From Spongilla lacustris (lineage: Eukaryota > Porifera > Demospongiae > Spongillida > Spongillidae): a stretch of DNA of 64,000 nt. Made by a program: the position numbers and the translations under genes. The notes under the pieces were generated by a model, which ran no database searches, was not told the DNA's origin, and was given only the letters and a program-made list of their open reading frames with translations. The stretch spans positions 5,983,696 through 6,047,695 of the forward strand of contig OX442435.1 in the NCBI GenBank assembly GCA_949361645.1, in the 5' to 3' direction. Positions 11,281 to 22,327 of the stretch are shown here, one piece after another (positions within the stretch are counted from its first letter, which is position 1; each line of letters starts with the position of its first letter).

Positions 11281-11747
11281 GTTGTCAACACAGATCTCTC
11301 CCCCCTCAAAATTAAAAAGAACAATGCAAGGCAGCCTGTTTTACAACAAAAGGCAATTACAAATTTCAATAAATATGTATATGGACTGTCGATCTCTACG
11401 CCCCCACCATGCAGTTCACGTGGCAGCAATATGATAAAAATCAACGGATATCAGTGAAAAATGTGTACTAAAAACATAAATGCTCTATATCCATTCATGT
11501 CTGAGAAGTACAATGAATTAACCAATAAACAGACTGAACTGTTGAATCGTTCTGCTCTTAGATCTTAAGTGATTGGAAACGAATTTATTCAAGGAGACAG
11601 GACATTTACAGGCAGTCTGTGTAATATTTTGCATTCGATATTTTCTGCTATAATTTGTACACAATTAGTTATTGCAGAAGACTAATAATTGAAACTATAT
11701 CTCCCCCACCTTTCCATTTTTCAGCACCCCCAAAGAAAAAAAGTTGT
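11281..11747. other. No gene recognised
   Basis: Unique-looking AT-rich sequence; nothing supported. Confidence 0.5.
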
Positions 11748-12101
11748 CTACGGCGCTGTCGTTTGAGTTCGTAGCTTTTTGCTTGTTTGACAATATGGCG
11801 ACGTATGATACTCATAGGTTACGAGGACTGTAGGTGTAAACATCCCATCACGTGAGCTGTTTCCAATCCCTCCCTCAATTATTATAATTCTATTATGGGA
11901 TTTTTTTGGCTCTCGTTGGCGTCTCTCCTCAGCCTGCTCTTCCCTTTGCAACAACAGCCTCAGCAATTCTGCAGCTGCCCCCAACTGCCTGGTTTTGCTC
12001 AACGGTGTTTGCTTCGATCGCGCGCCTGATATGATTCTGCTCCGCCATTTTCGATTTCTGGTAGGCCTACTTCGGCTTTCTTGCAACCGGATCGAGCGAC
12101 T
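11748..12101 (-). pseudogene. Decayed 5' gag-like region of an LTR retrotransposon
   Basis: The minus-strand frame begins just after a primer-binding site and encodes a charged coiled-coil-like segment (ELLRLLLQREEQAEERRQRE), the usual look of the N-terminal Gag region of invertebrate Ty3/Gypsy-type elements. The frame starting from the ATG of 'aaaatggcggagc' breaks after about 40 codons, so at least one frameshift is present. No capsid, protease or reverse transcriptase follows. Confidence 0.45.
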
Positions 12102-12119
12102 ATCCCACCGCTGCCACCA
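12102..12119 (-). promoter_or_regulatory. Primer-binding site for tRNA-Leu
   Basis: Read on the minus strand it is TGGTGGCAGCGGTGGGAT, which complements a tRNA 3' end ATCCCACCGCTGCCA plus CCA, the acceptor of animal tRNA-Leu(AAG/UAG) as I recall it. Two bases before it on that strand the sequence ends in CACA, as an LTR end would. The LTR should therefore occupy the bases above 12,121. Confidence 0.55.
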
Positions 12120-12365
12120 AATGTGACGGATACTATCCTATCCTGTCTATACCGTATACGTCAAACTATTATCTATGGTCGAACGCTTAGTACTGTGCAA
12201 CGATCGATCAGCTACACCAAAGATATCTATTTGCAAATGTAACCGCATTATGAAAATCATTTTTTGTGCATAAATTTTAAAAACTGAACTGCCAATAAAC
12301 AAAGATTGTGAATTAACGAATATGCACTGCAAAAGACCACTGATATTCTTTCCCTACATGTACAG

Positions 12366-12914
12366 GCGATCAAAACATATGAACGCACAAGACATTTTGC
12401 AATTAAAGATGGCGGTAAGTTCAAATTTATACAAGCCTATAGATATTGAAATACATTCAGAATAAGTGAAATTATTCTCTGTCTTTCCTTTATCAGTAAC
12501 TATGCAAAAATATGGATGATGTTTTAATAATTAAACTGTTTCTTTCAGTTAGAAAACTGCAGCACAATTTATAGAATTTCAAGTATCTTATCCATTACTA
12601 CTCACCTTGATAAGCTAGAAGCATCCATACAAGTTGAATGTACCAGTAATGAGAATCACAGTGGTACTGCACATCAGGATGGAGAAAATGATACTGCTTT
12701 GCACTCTGGCTACTGTACAGAGAGGTTCGCTTTGGATTGTGTAGAAATTCCTCCTAGTCAATTCAGAACAGATGTTTGCAGTGAAGGCCAAGTATTACAA
12801 ATTGGGCAGTTTTCACAATCAGTTTGTGCCACAATTTTAGAATCTCACTGTCAAAGCAATGACCTGTCACTATTCATATCTAATGACTCGTCGTTTGTTG
12901 CATGGATGATGTAA
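12366..12914 (+). pseudogene. Orphan 3' end of a receptor paralogue (two exons)
   Basis: Exon 12,366-12,414 is 49 nt, exactly the length of exon 7 of the receptor at 58,756-58,804, and has the same flanking acceptor and donor. Exon 12,549-12,914 corresponds to receptor exon 8: both start with LxNxS, share SSIxSITTxLDKLE, VQVECTSN and TILESH, and open at the same phase. The frame stops after 121 codons of this exon. The homologous continuation (ITPSES, cf. NPSENF) lies in another frame just downstream, so a one-base shift near 12,900 truncates it. No transmembrane or ectodomain exon is visible upstream. It is either a partial duplication or the tail of a broken neighbour. Confidence 0.7.
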
Positions 12915-13294
12915 TCACTCCATCAGAGAGCATTGCACAGAAGCACTGTGATTCGGATGAACCAGCTATTATCAAGGTTAACAGCTGTAATATGCATGCG
13001 TATTTTTTCATGTTCCCCTTCTTCCTTGATGTCTTGCTGTGTCCAGTAACAGATGGTGGCATTTGGAACTTTGCCAGTACTGAAATAATGTGTCCATGAT
13101 ACAGAATATTTTGTTTTTGCTCAGTAAAGCATAAACTTCAATGCAAAGGCCATTAAGTATAGACAACATTTCTAACAGCGGTTTCTGTTTGTTCAATACT
13201 AAGTTCTGGGAGAACTTTTATATTTATTGAAATATTTCAATAAACTGCTGGTAATACTATGTGCCACTTGTGAATTTCTTACCTTAGCTGTTTT
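12915..13294. other. Decayed continuation and 3' flank of the receptor-tail paralogue
   Basis: The first roughly 60 bases still resemble the receptor tail in a shifted frame. Beyond that I see nothing. Confidence 0.4.
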
Positions 13295-13925
13295 TTAATT
13301 TATTTTAAGTTTAATGTCTCTTCTTTTAGCCTTCTGTTGTAAAGCTTGCTTTAAATTGTGTATATGCCTATTCCTGTGGTTATTCATTTTCAATTGTTGT
13401 TTAAGCATGCGATTTAGTTTAGCCATTCTCTGCAACTCATACTTCCTTTTAGCACACTTCTTGCAATCAGTTCTTACATTAAGTGGAATAGGCCGGGTAA
13501 AGGTGGATTGCACATTACATTTATCTCTGTATTCAAAACTGGTAAAGTAACAGCTACATCCTCAGCTGTGTCAAAAGACACTATAAACTTCTCATTGAGA
13601 AACACCTCTATATCAGCCCAACATCTTGTAAAAATTTTACATTATATAAATAATATGACGTATTGCCCACCCCAACACATCAGGTGTAGTGGTGACACTG
13701 CTTCCAGCAGAGTGCTCAAGAATTGATGCAATGATACTTCTTGTATTTTCTAAATGCTGAGATGTTATATTGGTGTGGATGTAAAACACAGCCCCTTTCG
13801 TATCATGGGTGCTTGCAGTTCATTACGTTCATTAATGACATTTTTAAAATGGTCCACAAAACTCTTCAAATCGCAAACAATCTTCATTATCCATGCAACT
13901 ACACACAGAACTGTTGAATAAAAAT
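13295..13925 (-). pseudogene. Frameshifted ORF with coiled coil, transposon-like, unknown
   Basis: The minus-strand frames give, in order, a Cys/Asp-rich start (MDNEDCLRFEEFCGPF), a middle part (LENTRSIIASILEHSAG, TTTPDVLGWA) and a basic coiled-coil end (DCKKCAKRKYELQRMAKLNR). At least two frameshifts separate them. The first piece is repeated in opposite orientation at 14,228-14,297, which shows local rearrangement. I do not recognise the family. Confidence 0.4.
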
Positions 13926-14227
13926 ATAGAGTTTAACAAACATAGTATTAAAACATGAATAATAAACTAACATTGCATGTTGCCATGACAAATTTTGATT
14001 AAATTGGTTTGATTGATAAGAGCACTGCGCTAAATCAGAATCTCGTGATATGTAAGGCGCTGTTACTACTTAAGCAGCAGAGTCTGAAAATTATCTAGCT
14101 AAAGAACCCACGACAACGAAAAGGTGCGTTTTATATAGAACACCTCGTTAACATTCTCTACCTACGTAAAAAAATGGTCAGAAACATATCTTAGTAACAT
14201 TAGGGCTAATAAGTATGACGTCCCACT

Positions 14228-14297
14228 TTCAACAGTTCTGTGTGTAGTTGCATGGATAATGAAGATTGTTTGCGATTTGAAGAGTTTTGTGGACCGC
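14228..14297 (+). repeat. Inverted copy of a 70-bp coding fragment
   Basis: The 70 bases from TTCAACAGTTCTGTGTGTAG onward are the reverse complement of about 13,850-13,925, nearly without mismatch, including the MDNEDC codons. Confidence 0.75.
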
Positions 14298-14584
14298 TGC
14301 ACTTTTTCACAACAAAAAATATATTATAATAATAGGTTCACAAGCGCGCATGTATCAATTCAATTATAGCTGAGCAATTGCTGCTATAGTTAATGACATG
14401 CAAGTGGTCTTCAAATCGATCGCGAGAGCTAGCTCAAGCTAGGCTACCCAGTGTACAACGGTTACCAAAAGTGGCCTTGGCTGCACTATAGCCGTTTTGT
14501 ATTTTATATTACATGCGCAAAGGCAAGGTCTCAAAACAAATTAACCTGGTTACAGTTTTAGCGTTGTTTTGGGGTTTTCTACAC

Positions 14585-14760
14585 AAAATGCGTTGGCTTC
14601 TAGGGCTCCGCCCCAGACTCCGATGGGGGAGCTTACAGCGCTCCCCCGTGCCCCTAGCTGGCCGGGAGGGGTGCCCCCCTCCCGTACCCTCCCCGGGGAG
14701 GCGGGGGGAACCACCTTTGTTGGCCGCTGCACTCTATATTCCCTTCCTATACGCCACTGA
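14585..14760 (-). repeat. Truncated copy of CAGnGGCGGATCCAGG family
   Basis: It contains the shared 'gggggagcttacagcgctccccc' hairpin and ends 'acgccactgata', the family right end in this orientation. Confidence 0.6.
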
Positions 14761-15134
14761 TAGGTGTATACTAACTTAACTGAATCACGATCATAATTAA
14801 CAATAACAAAGTTTCAGTCTTTAAATGTACAAGTACATGGTCTACCGATTGTCACTAAAGGTTTAATTAGGTGCACCGTTCCGTACATTTTCACAGCTGC
14901 TGCTGCTTCAATTGCTACATCACCATATACCTCTAAAGCGATTTACATACATCACAACGACAATATAGAGGAGAAGTACGGTTTGCTCACGCGAGCATAT
15001 CCAATATTCTTAGACGCCTGTTGACGACCGTTACGAGGCGCGTTGTCGCAATAAACTTCGTTGTCTTTCGCGCGTATGTAAATTCTTTCACTGCGCTGCG
15101 AATACGCTGATTTTTAGCGGCTTTGAAGCGAAAA
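14761..15134. other. No gene recognised
   Basis: Unique-looking sequence with CpG-containing words; nothing supported. Confidence 0.5.
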
Positions 15135-15292
15135 ATGTGAAAGCTTCTGGGGCGGAGCCCCAGGCCCCGATGGGGGAGCTTACAGCGCTCCCCCATACCC
15201 CCTTGCTGGTGAGTGGGTGGGCCCCGCCCCCGGCCGCCCCTTCAACCAACCGCCCCCCCATTGCCCCATTCCTAGATCCGCCACTGAGCGCA
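15135..15292 (-). repeat. Truncated copy of CAGnGGCGGATCCAGG family
   Basis: The modules 'ggggcggagcccc' and 'gggggagcttacagcgctccccc' are followed by the terminus CCTAGATCCGCCACTG. Confidence 0.7.
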
Positions 15293-15688
15293 AGCAAACG
15301 ATCGCCTCAAATCAATCCTCTCCGGCAGTCAAAAATTACGTTACTATTTTTGGGATACAATTTTTTACGGTAGTTACGTGATTTATGCAATATGACGCCA
15401 CACACGCGTCTTAATTTACTGTTGCCAGGCTACACACGTAATATAAGCAGCTGCAAACACGTTTACAGCAGGCAGTTCTAACTCAGCAAAGGTGACCAAG
15501 CCAATAAAAACGGCTCGTTAACAGCCAAGAGAACTCTTAGTTTAAGATATCCGAAGAATAAAAGTAGGCCTATCAATAAAATTAAAAAGAAAGGGGGGGG
15601 GGGGGGGGGGGGGGGGGGGGGGCTGTCCGCGTAAAACTGTGTGCAAAAAAGAAAAGTATATTGGGCAAAAGAGGGGGTTCCAACCCCC

Positions 15689-15730
<42 letters not shown>

Positions 15731-15784
15731 TATCCTCCCCTATATATAGGAATGTAAGCATTGCAACGAATACAGTATAAAATT

Positions 15785-16110
15785 AGGGGAACAAGTAAAT
15801 CTAAAACTTCTCTATCGAGAAAGTCATTGGTGGGATGTAGGATTGGTGGTGCAAAAAGCAAGGAAACAAGGTATACAGTATGTTAAAGTGAGGTTTGGTA
15901 GGATCCTACAACTATAACAGTCCTACATTTGCAAATAGGCTTCTTCGTTTGCAAATTCAGGACTGTGAGTTGTAGGATCCTACCAAACCTCACTTTAACA
16001 TACTGTACCTTGTTTCCTTGCATTTTGCACCACCAATTCTACACTGTACATCCCACCAATCACTTTCTCGATAGAGAAGTTTTTGATTTACTTGTAATAT
16101 TTAAATCGGT
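15785..16110. mobile_element. Foldback copy 1 of the GGTTTGGTAGGATCCTAC family
   Basis: The left arm (ttctctatcgagaaagt ... gaggtttggtaggatcctac) and right arm (gtaggatcctaccaaacctc ... actttctcgatagagaa) are complementary around a short centre with 'tttgcaaataggcttcttc'. Confidence 0.75.
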
Positions 16111-16184
16111 ACATAAAAAATCAATAGTAATAATATTATGCGCGTTCATGTACAAAGCGACACGTACATGCATATACAAGAAAT

Positions 16185-16520
16185 CAAAAACTTATCTATC
16201 GAGAAAGTGATTGGTGGTATATATGTAGGATTAGTGGTGCAAAAAGCAAGGAAACAAGGTACAGTATGTTAAAGTGAGGTTTGGTAGGATTCTACAACTC
16301 ATGCAACGTCCCGAATTAAGAAGCCTATTTGCAAATGTATAGGACTGTTATAGTTGTAGTTATAGCTAGGAATCTTACCAAACCTCACTTTAATTTACAT
16401 ATTGTACCTTGTTTCCTTGCTTTTTGCACCATCACTCCTACACACCACCAATAACTTTCTCGATAGAGAAGTTTTTGATCATGATTTACTTGTTCCCCTA
16501 ATTTTTTCTCTGCCAGGACT
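16185..16520. mobile_element. Foldback copy 2 of the GGTTTGGTAGGATCCTAC family
   Basis: Same architecture as copy 1, directly adjacent, with diverged arms and a reversed centre ('gaagcctatttgcaaat'). Confidence 0.75.
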
Positions 16521-16556
16521 GGAGTGTTCTATATATGGCTTAGTATACATGTATAT

Positions 16557-17380
16557 GGGACAGTGTCCAGCAAAATCGGGCTTGTGGGTTTAAAATTTTA
16601 TCAAGATAAAAATTGCACGTAGTACTAAACAACACATCTTCGCGACGGTACTACTTTTTCCTTTCAAATTTCGTGCACTTGTTCCCACACCATTTCTCTG
16701 CGTGAAAATCGATTTTTGTGATCTACACATTTTCCATGCCGTGAATACAACAATCGTTAACCCCGCGGGTTAGAAATCCACATTTCTCCACGTACGAGTG
16801 TTGAAAACATGTCAAATTCGGAGTGTGCATAGAGGAGTCCTGTAGCTATTGATTCGTTCTGTTCGTTAGTTTCTGAATCATCCGTTACGGAGATACAGTT
16901 GAGCAAACTACAGGCACATTTTCCCGCTTGATTCGCGCCAATGATATAATCACCGCCTTCCCATTCATTGAGCGGGATGCGATTTGCCCAAATCATTGGC
17001 GCGAATCAAGCGGGAAAACGTGCCCGTAGTTTGCTCAACTGTATCTCCGTAACGGATGATATAGAAATTAACGAACAGAACAAATCAATAGATACAGGAC
17101 TCTTCTATGTGCAACCCGAAATTGACGCGTTTTCAACACTCGTACGTGGCAAAATGAGGAATTCTAACCCGCGGGATTAACGATTGTTGTATCCACGGCA
17201 CGGAAAATGTGTAGATCACAAAAATCGATTTTCACGCAGAGAAATGGTGTGGGAACAAGTGTACGAAATTTGAAAGGAAAAAATAGTACCGTCGCGAAGA
17301 TGTGTTGTTTAGTACAACATGCAATTTTTATTGTGATAAAATTATAAACCCACAAGCCCGATTTTGCTGGACACTGTCCC
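16557..17380. mobile_element. 824-bp foldback element with near-perfect arms
   Basis: It starts GGGACAGTGTCCAGCAAAAT and ends with the exact complement. The arms of about 390 bp match through almost their whole length, including 'gattttcacgcagagaaatgg' and 'cgttaaccccgcggg' with their complements. The centre shares modules with the 10,541-10,886 foldback. It has no coding capacity. Extruded as a hairpin it would be one of the largest in the window. Confidence 0.85.
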
Positions 17381-17590
17381 AATTATTCTGAGTATATGGG
17401 CCTCATTCGTACATCGTTTTTTATTTTATTGATTGGCCTACCTTTGTTCTTCGGATATCTTAAACTCAGAGTTCTCCTTGTTAACGAACCGTTGTTTTTT
17501 GCTTGGTCACCTTTAAAAATCTGCTGCCGGAATTAGAACCGCCTGTTGTATCTTGTCTGCAGCTGCGTACGTTATTTGTATGTAGCCCGG

Positions 17591-17785
17591 TGTCATAGGG
17601 TATACGGTCCGGCCCAATTTTCGGTCCGGCGGACCGTATTCCCTTAGGGAATACGGTCCCCCCCGGACCCAACTCCCTAGGGAATACGGTCCCCCGGACC
17701 GAGTTCCCTGGTTGTACAAAATCAATTAACCGGACTCAATTCCCTAGGGAATTGAGTCCCCCCCCCGGACCGTATTCCCTGGTTG
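17591..17785. mobile_element. Palindromic GGACCGTATTCCC mini-element
   Basis: It begins TGTCATAGGGTATACGGTCC immediately after CCGG and consists of stacked palindromes of the type 'ccgtattccctagggaatacgg'. The related copy at about 23,030-23,172 is in the opposite orientation and ends at CCGG. The homologous position at 30,590 has a single CCGG and no insertion. Confidence 0.7.
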
Positions 17786-17789
17786 CATG

Positions 17790-18899
17790 TAATATGTGTA
17801 TTCCACCCTTTGCATTCACGTAAGGGCTGGCACATTTGGTTCGAAAAGCAAAAGCCAATGATCGCAGGTCGTCAACAGTATAAGCAGCTATTAACTGTTT
17901 TCTTCAGTCTGTACCAACGAACTGTTTTCGGTCTGGGATGCTTATTCTAAAACGAATTTGTTATACAAATGTATATTTACATGTATATTTATTCTAAGTT
18001 GTTACTATTTATATATGTTCCCGTTATGATTTGGTACTGTTTAATATTATCAAATCGTATGAACACCAAGTGCAGACGAAGTAGAATAAATTTAATAAAA
18101 GATGAAAAGAAATAAAAATATATACACATATCATAATAGTTAACTGAACAATAGAGAGATGAGGGTACTGGATAAATCTCAATTCAGTTCGTACCTGTAA
18201 AAAAGAAAATAAAACTAACAAACACTTCAGCCATTATTGTTTAGCGAATGGTGCATAAGTGTTTCTTAATCATGTGCATGATAAAAAGTGAATTTCACAG
18301 ACAAATAACGCTGCTCGTATGCCCAGATATTTTCTGCAGAGAGGGGGAGGTAGGAAAAAGAAGAGGGATGAGAAAAGAACTGAGAAGAGGCAAAGGGACA
18401 CATAGCATGGGCCCTCAACAACTTGGTTCTTAATAAGTGGTTAACTCGACCTGGCACACTCTTTAAGTGTGACTGCATACTTCATTTATACACCTGTGCC
18501 AGGAGAAAAAGAAATGGGATGAGTGGGGGATAATAGTCAAGAGACATGCTGATATTGAGTGTACTCAATTTCGCACCTAATTAAATCAGCCAAAAAGTGA
18601 ATTTCACAGATAAATATAAGCTTGGCGGCATCAATTAATATTGCTTGTGTCTTTTTAGTCTTGAGTGTCACTGTGTATTCGACACATGGCATTAGCAAGA
18701 TAGCTGCTAGTTGCTGTATATGATTAAAGCCATGCTTAAGGATTACAATAAAACTTAATAACTAACTGTTTTAGTGATGTTGTTAGGGCTGGATGTCTTT
18801 GTGTAGGTTTGATCGAAAATTTACATATCTTGTAGGGACAGCGTCTCTTTGTAATATCCTCACATGTCTTTAAGCTGTCTGGCTTGTCTTTGTGTGCAT
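17790..18899. other. No gene recognised
   Basis: AT-rich sequence. The word AAAAGTGAATTTCACAGA occurs twice (about 18,285 and 18,594), hinting at a small local duplication. Confidence 0.5.
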
Positions 18900-19190
18900 G
18901 TAAAAAGATGTGCCTACATATATGTCATCTGAGGGTAAGTGCAAACAAACATGACACACTGACCTGAAATAACCATCCAGTGGAAACACACAGTCACCAA
19001 TCCTTGTCTTAGAGGTGCATATACATACAGGTGTATGTCATCTGAGGGTACGTGCAAACACACTGACCTTTAAAAATTCCTACCTATGAGACCTTGGAGA
19101 GGTGCACATCTACACCCTATAAGAGTGTAATACATATACATCATCTGAGAGTAAGTGTAAACACACATGACACATTGACTTTAAATTAAC
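18900..19190. repeat. Degenerate tandem repeat, about 110-bp period
   Basis: Three imperfect copies share the core TCATCTGAGGGTAAGTGCAA followed by ACAC(A)TGACA. Spacing is roughly 110 bp. Confidence 0.65.
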
Positions 19191-20418
19191 ACACTGATTC
19201 TCTCCAATACTAACATTTTCACCAGTCTTCCTCCGAGTTGTGCATCAATAAGAATGCACCTTTCAAACACACTGAAAGAACAATTTTCCATCCTACCCCT
19301 ATTACTAGTGCCCATATTAGAGCCCAGTAGAAACTTATACTGCTAGAAAACACAGCAATGGGGAGTTATCGCCAAATCTAAGTGATTAACACACTCGTAT
19401 TCACCGTAGTCTGTTCATTGATTGTGAAGTTAGGAAGGAGCGTAAATAGGAATGGACCAAACTGACTAGATTTCTACCGGGGTAACGGTCATGAAACGAT
19501 TTTAAAAAGAGCTAGAATTCACTGCAAATAGCAATCTATTCGTACCTAAACCTGTGATAATACTGCTACGAATCGTCGATATCAATCCTCACGCCGCGCC
19601 AGTATAGCAATATCAATTTTTTCTCGCTTCTATTTCCATGCTCCAGAGGGTGAAAACACTATATGTATAGAATTGCTCAATAACTTTTATGCCCATACCA
19701 TAGTAAGGCTTCTACCACTTATAGTATAAAGTACACGTAACAAGCCTTAATTAACACCTTGCACCAACACAGTTCATCCCGCCCATGATTCAGGAATATA
19801 ATAGGCCTATACAGGGGACAGTAGAAGGAAAGATTGGAGTTCAGTGATCCACTCCAACAGTATGACTGTCAGTTCAGTTGCATCAATATCCTACCCGACA
19901 GATACTAGCAGACACTACAGTGAGACTGGTATTAGGACGTGCAAGCGATGTTGGCTAATCTAGTGTACTATACGGCTACAAAATGAAGAATTAAATCCCA
20001 CAGATTCCCACTTATGCCAACGATGTACACACATGAATATGTGCTATGAAAGTTTGCGACATGAACCATCGTAATTGCTGGCTTGCACTAATGGATTGTA
20101 CTGATACACATATAAAAAAATGTTGCGCTCATACACAAACTGCATAAAAGATGAGAGACACAAGATGGTTAAGCATAGCATTTGTCAAATATTACATGTA
20201 ATATATATTTAACTTGCTAAATGTAGGTCTTGATATAATATTTGCAATCCCTTATTTACTAAATTGCCTACATCACCAATTTAAAATCACGTGCATGTGC
20301 GTCACGTAATACTGAGAACAAGAAGGCCGTGGAATGGTAGGTTATGTTATGAACGTCTGAGACTGAGCACTCATTGTTCTACTTAAAATGTAGCATGCAC
20401 TGTTGTTTTCTTTTCCAG
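19191..20418. other. No gene recognised
   Basis: No coding frame or element ends recognised. The last bases form a plausible polypyrimidine tract for the exon candidate that follows. Confidence 0.5.
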
Positions 20419-20670
20419 TGCATGTGTCAATATAGTAAGAAATTACATTGTACTCCATGCAGGAATAGAGAAGGAACGCTGATGTGGGTAGAGTCGTATC
20501 GAAAGGACAGGACGTACCCTGCATGCATTATGCGCCGCTACACAGAGTCAGAGAAGTGGCTGATACGAAAGCGTTCGACAGACTTCTCGCTAAGCCATGA
20601 TGATGTTCTGCATGCTGTATGTGGGAGAGAAGAACGAAGATGCAATAGCTGCATGCTGCGGTGCTTTTAA
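20419..20670 (+). CDS. Candidate terminal exon of a Cys-rich protein
   Basis: A strong acceptor (TGTTTTCTTTTCCAG) opens a phase-0 frame of 83 codons that starts with four closely spaced Cys (CMCQ, HCTPC) and ends with four more (AVCG, CNSCMLRC) before the stop. The peptide is basic, with many Arg. The Cys pairing suggests a zinc-binding or disulphide-rich module, but I recognise no family and no upstream exon. It could be a chance frame. Confidence 0.3.
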   Translation, partial: CMCQYSKKLHCTPCRNREGTLMWVESYRKDRTYPACIMRRYTESEKWLIRKRSTDFSLSHDDVLHAVCGREERRCNSCMLRCF

Positions 20671-22156
20671 CAGAAGATAGAACAAAGGCGTTTTAGTAGT
20701 ACGTATCACGCGTCCAAAATATACTGGTCACACATGTATCTGGACGTACGTCGTTGGGTAAGTGCATGCATACATATACCATCAATACTCACACACACAT
20801 CATTGCAGCGCACTTTATGTAGCATCAGACATAATCACTTGTCAGGGCAGTGAGTTTATCAGCGAGGTAACATTTAATTAACACAATTTCGCCAAGGTTA
20901 TATGTACCCACAGTCGCACACAGCTGAAGATTCATTCCACAGATCTCACTCACCTGAGATCCAGCTGCACCTTCATATACACCCCCAAGTTCCCACACCA
21001 TGCCATCCTTATATTGATGTACATTTCTAAGCACTTCAAATCATCAAACAATAATAAGGTACCTCATATACACATATAATATTCAAATCATAATTGGACA
21101 GTGAAAATTGCTCTTTTTTAATAATATATGAAGCACACTGAATGGAAACTGTTCCAATAATATAATTATTTCATTTAGGAAAGAGGTATTCGCGAATATG
21201 ATCTGCCGTGTAACATTCCAAGCCACTGGTTTCTTGATCCACTTCCATTCGTTCAAGTATGTGGCTGATATACTGTATATGCCTTCCATTTAAGTTGTTG
21301 GTGTCTCTTCAAAATGTATGCTGATATATGATTTGTATTTTGAATCAATTCAAGGCAAAACATTAATAATAATAATAATAATAATAATTTCATGTGCATG
21401 TAATATACACATAGGCAATATACTTTCTGCAATGAGTACTATGCGAGGACTGGGAAATGAAATTTTGTGGACCATTTCACTTTATAATGTATGTCAGAGT
21501 GCATGGGGTGAATGCTGTATCACGTTAATGCCATATTATACATGTAGGCACCAGAACTAAAGCAAAAGAACCATTCAGACTGCGGCATCTTTGTTTGCAA
21601 GGTTGTATTATACCACATAATGTCCAAGAATGTCATGTTGAAATTTTCTTACATGATCAGTGAGTGTGTAGCAGAGAATTTGCCTTTGAGATTTACTGTG
21701 TGTGCTACTTCACCAGCTTAATGTTATGATTCTAAACTCACAATATATTTAATTTTACAGGCAGACAGTTCTGAGCTTTGGTCCTGGCTAGCAAAATGGC
21801 TTCTTCAAAGGTAAGCTATAAAGCACACAAGTGCTAACGCACATTTCAACCCCAACAGCCCACATGTCACATATAAGGCTGTTCAAGATATGATGCTTAG
21901 CCATGCATGCTTTCAACTTCAGATTTCACTACAGCTCTTCAGAAGGTAAATATATAGCACACAAATGATTGGTTTTGAAACATTGACGTACATGCAGGTT
22001 TTGAATCAGCAACTTGTCTCCATGTGTGAAGGAGTGCAAAGTGACTTGCATGCCTTATCCTACAAAGTGTGAGGAAGTAGTACACAGTAAGCAAAACAAT
22101 GTATAAAACATGCCAGTAGTTATTATCACTTTTCATTTCTTATTACTTTTATATAA
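20671..22156. other. Mostly non-coding; one weak exon candidate
   Basis: A segment at about 21,761-21,811 is bounded by TTTTACAG and AAAG|GTAAGC and could be a 50-nt exon, but its frame has no recognisable content. A short (AAT)n tract lies at 21,366-21,388. Confidence 0.3.
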
Positions 22157-22179
22157 TTGTTTTTGGGTTCTCCAAAGCT

Positions 22180-22327
22180 ATATACATATAAAGATTTAGT
22201 ACCCAGTTTTAGACAACCAATTCCAGAAGTGAAGCCAGTGGAACCCCTGCCAGAGAGGTGCTTCTATGAAAATCATACCAAAAAAGTGGAAAGCAAGGGA
22301 AATTCCACCCTACATGTATATCAACAA
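22180..22327 (+). CDS. Weak exon candidate, Pro-rich
   Basis: The frame YKDLVPSFRQPIPEVKPVEP continues to a donor CAA|GTAAGC. The Pro/Glu-rich peptide looks coding, but the acceptor (CTCCAAAG) is mediocre and no neighbour exon can be attached. Confidence 0.25.

Larger units (their letters stand above)
15484..17590. mobile_element. Nested palindromic composite element
   Basis: The outermost arms pair: sequence at 15,484-15,585 (reading aagatatccgaagaataaaag) is the complement of 17,435-17,515 (cttcggatatcttaaactc). Inside lie two tandem foldbacks built from the 'gaggtttggtaggatcctac' arms (about 15,785-16,110 and 16,185-16,520) and a third, unrelated foldback (16,557-17,380). Poly-G at 15,594-15,622 and poly-C at 15,691-15,729 also form complementary tracts. 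A simpler copy of the outer element without these insertions lies at 30,115-30,720. No coding sequence. Confidence 0.7.

Noticed and set aside
15478..15861. 127-residue frame with Gly/Pro runs
   Set aside because: Translation of poly-G/poly-C tracts within a palindromic element.
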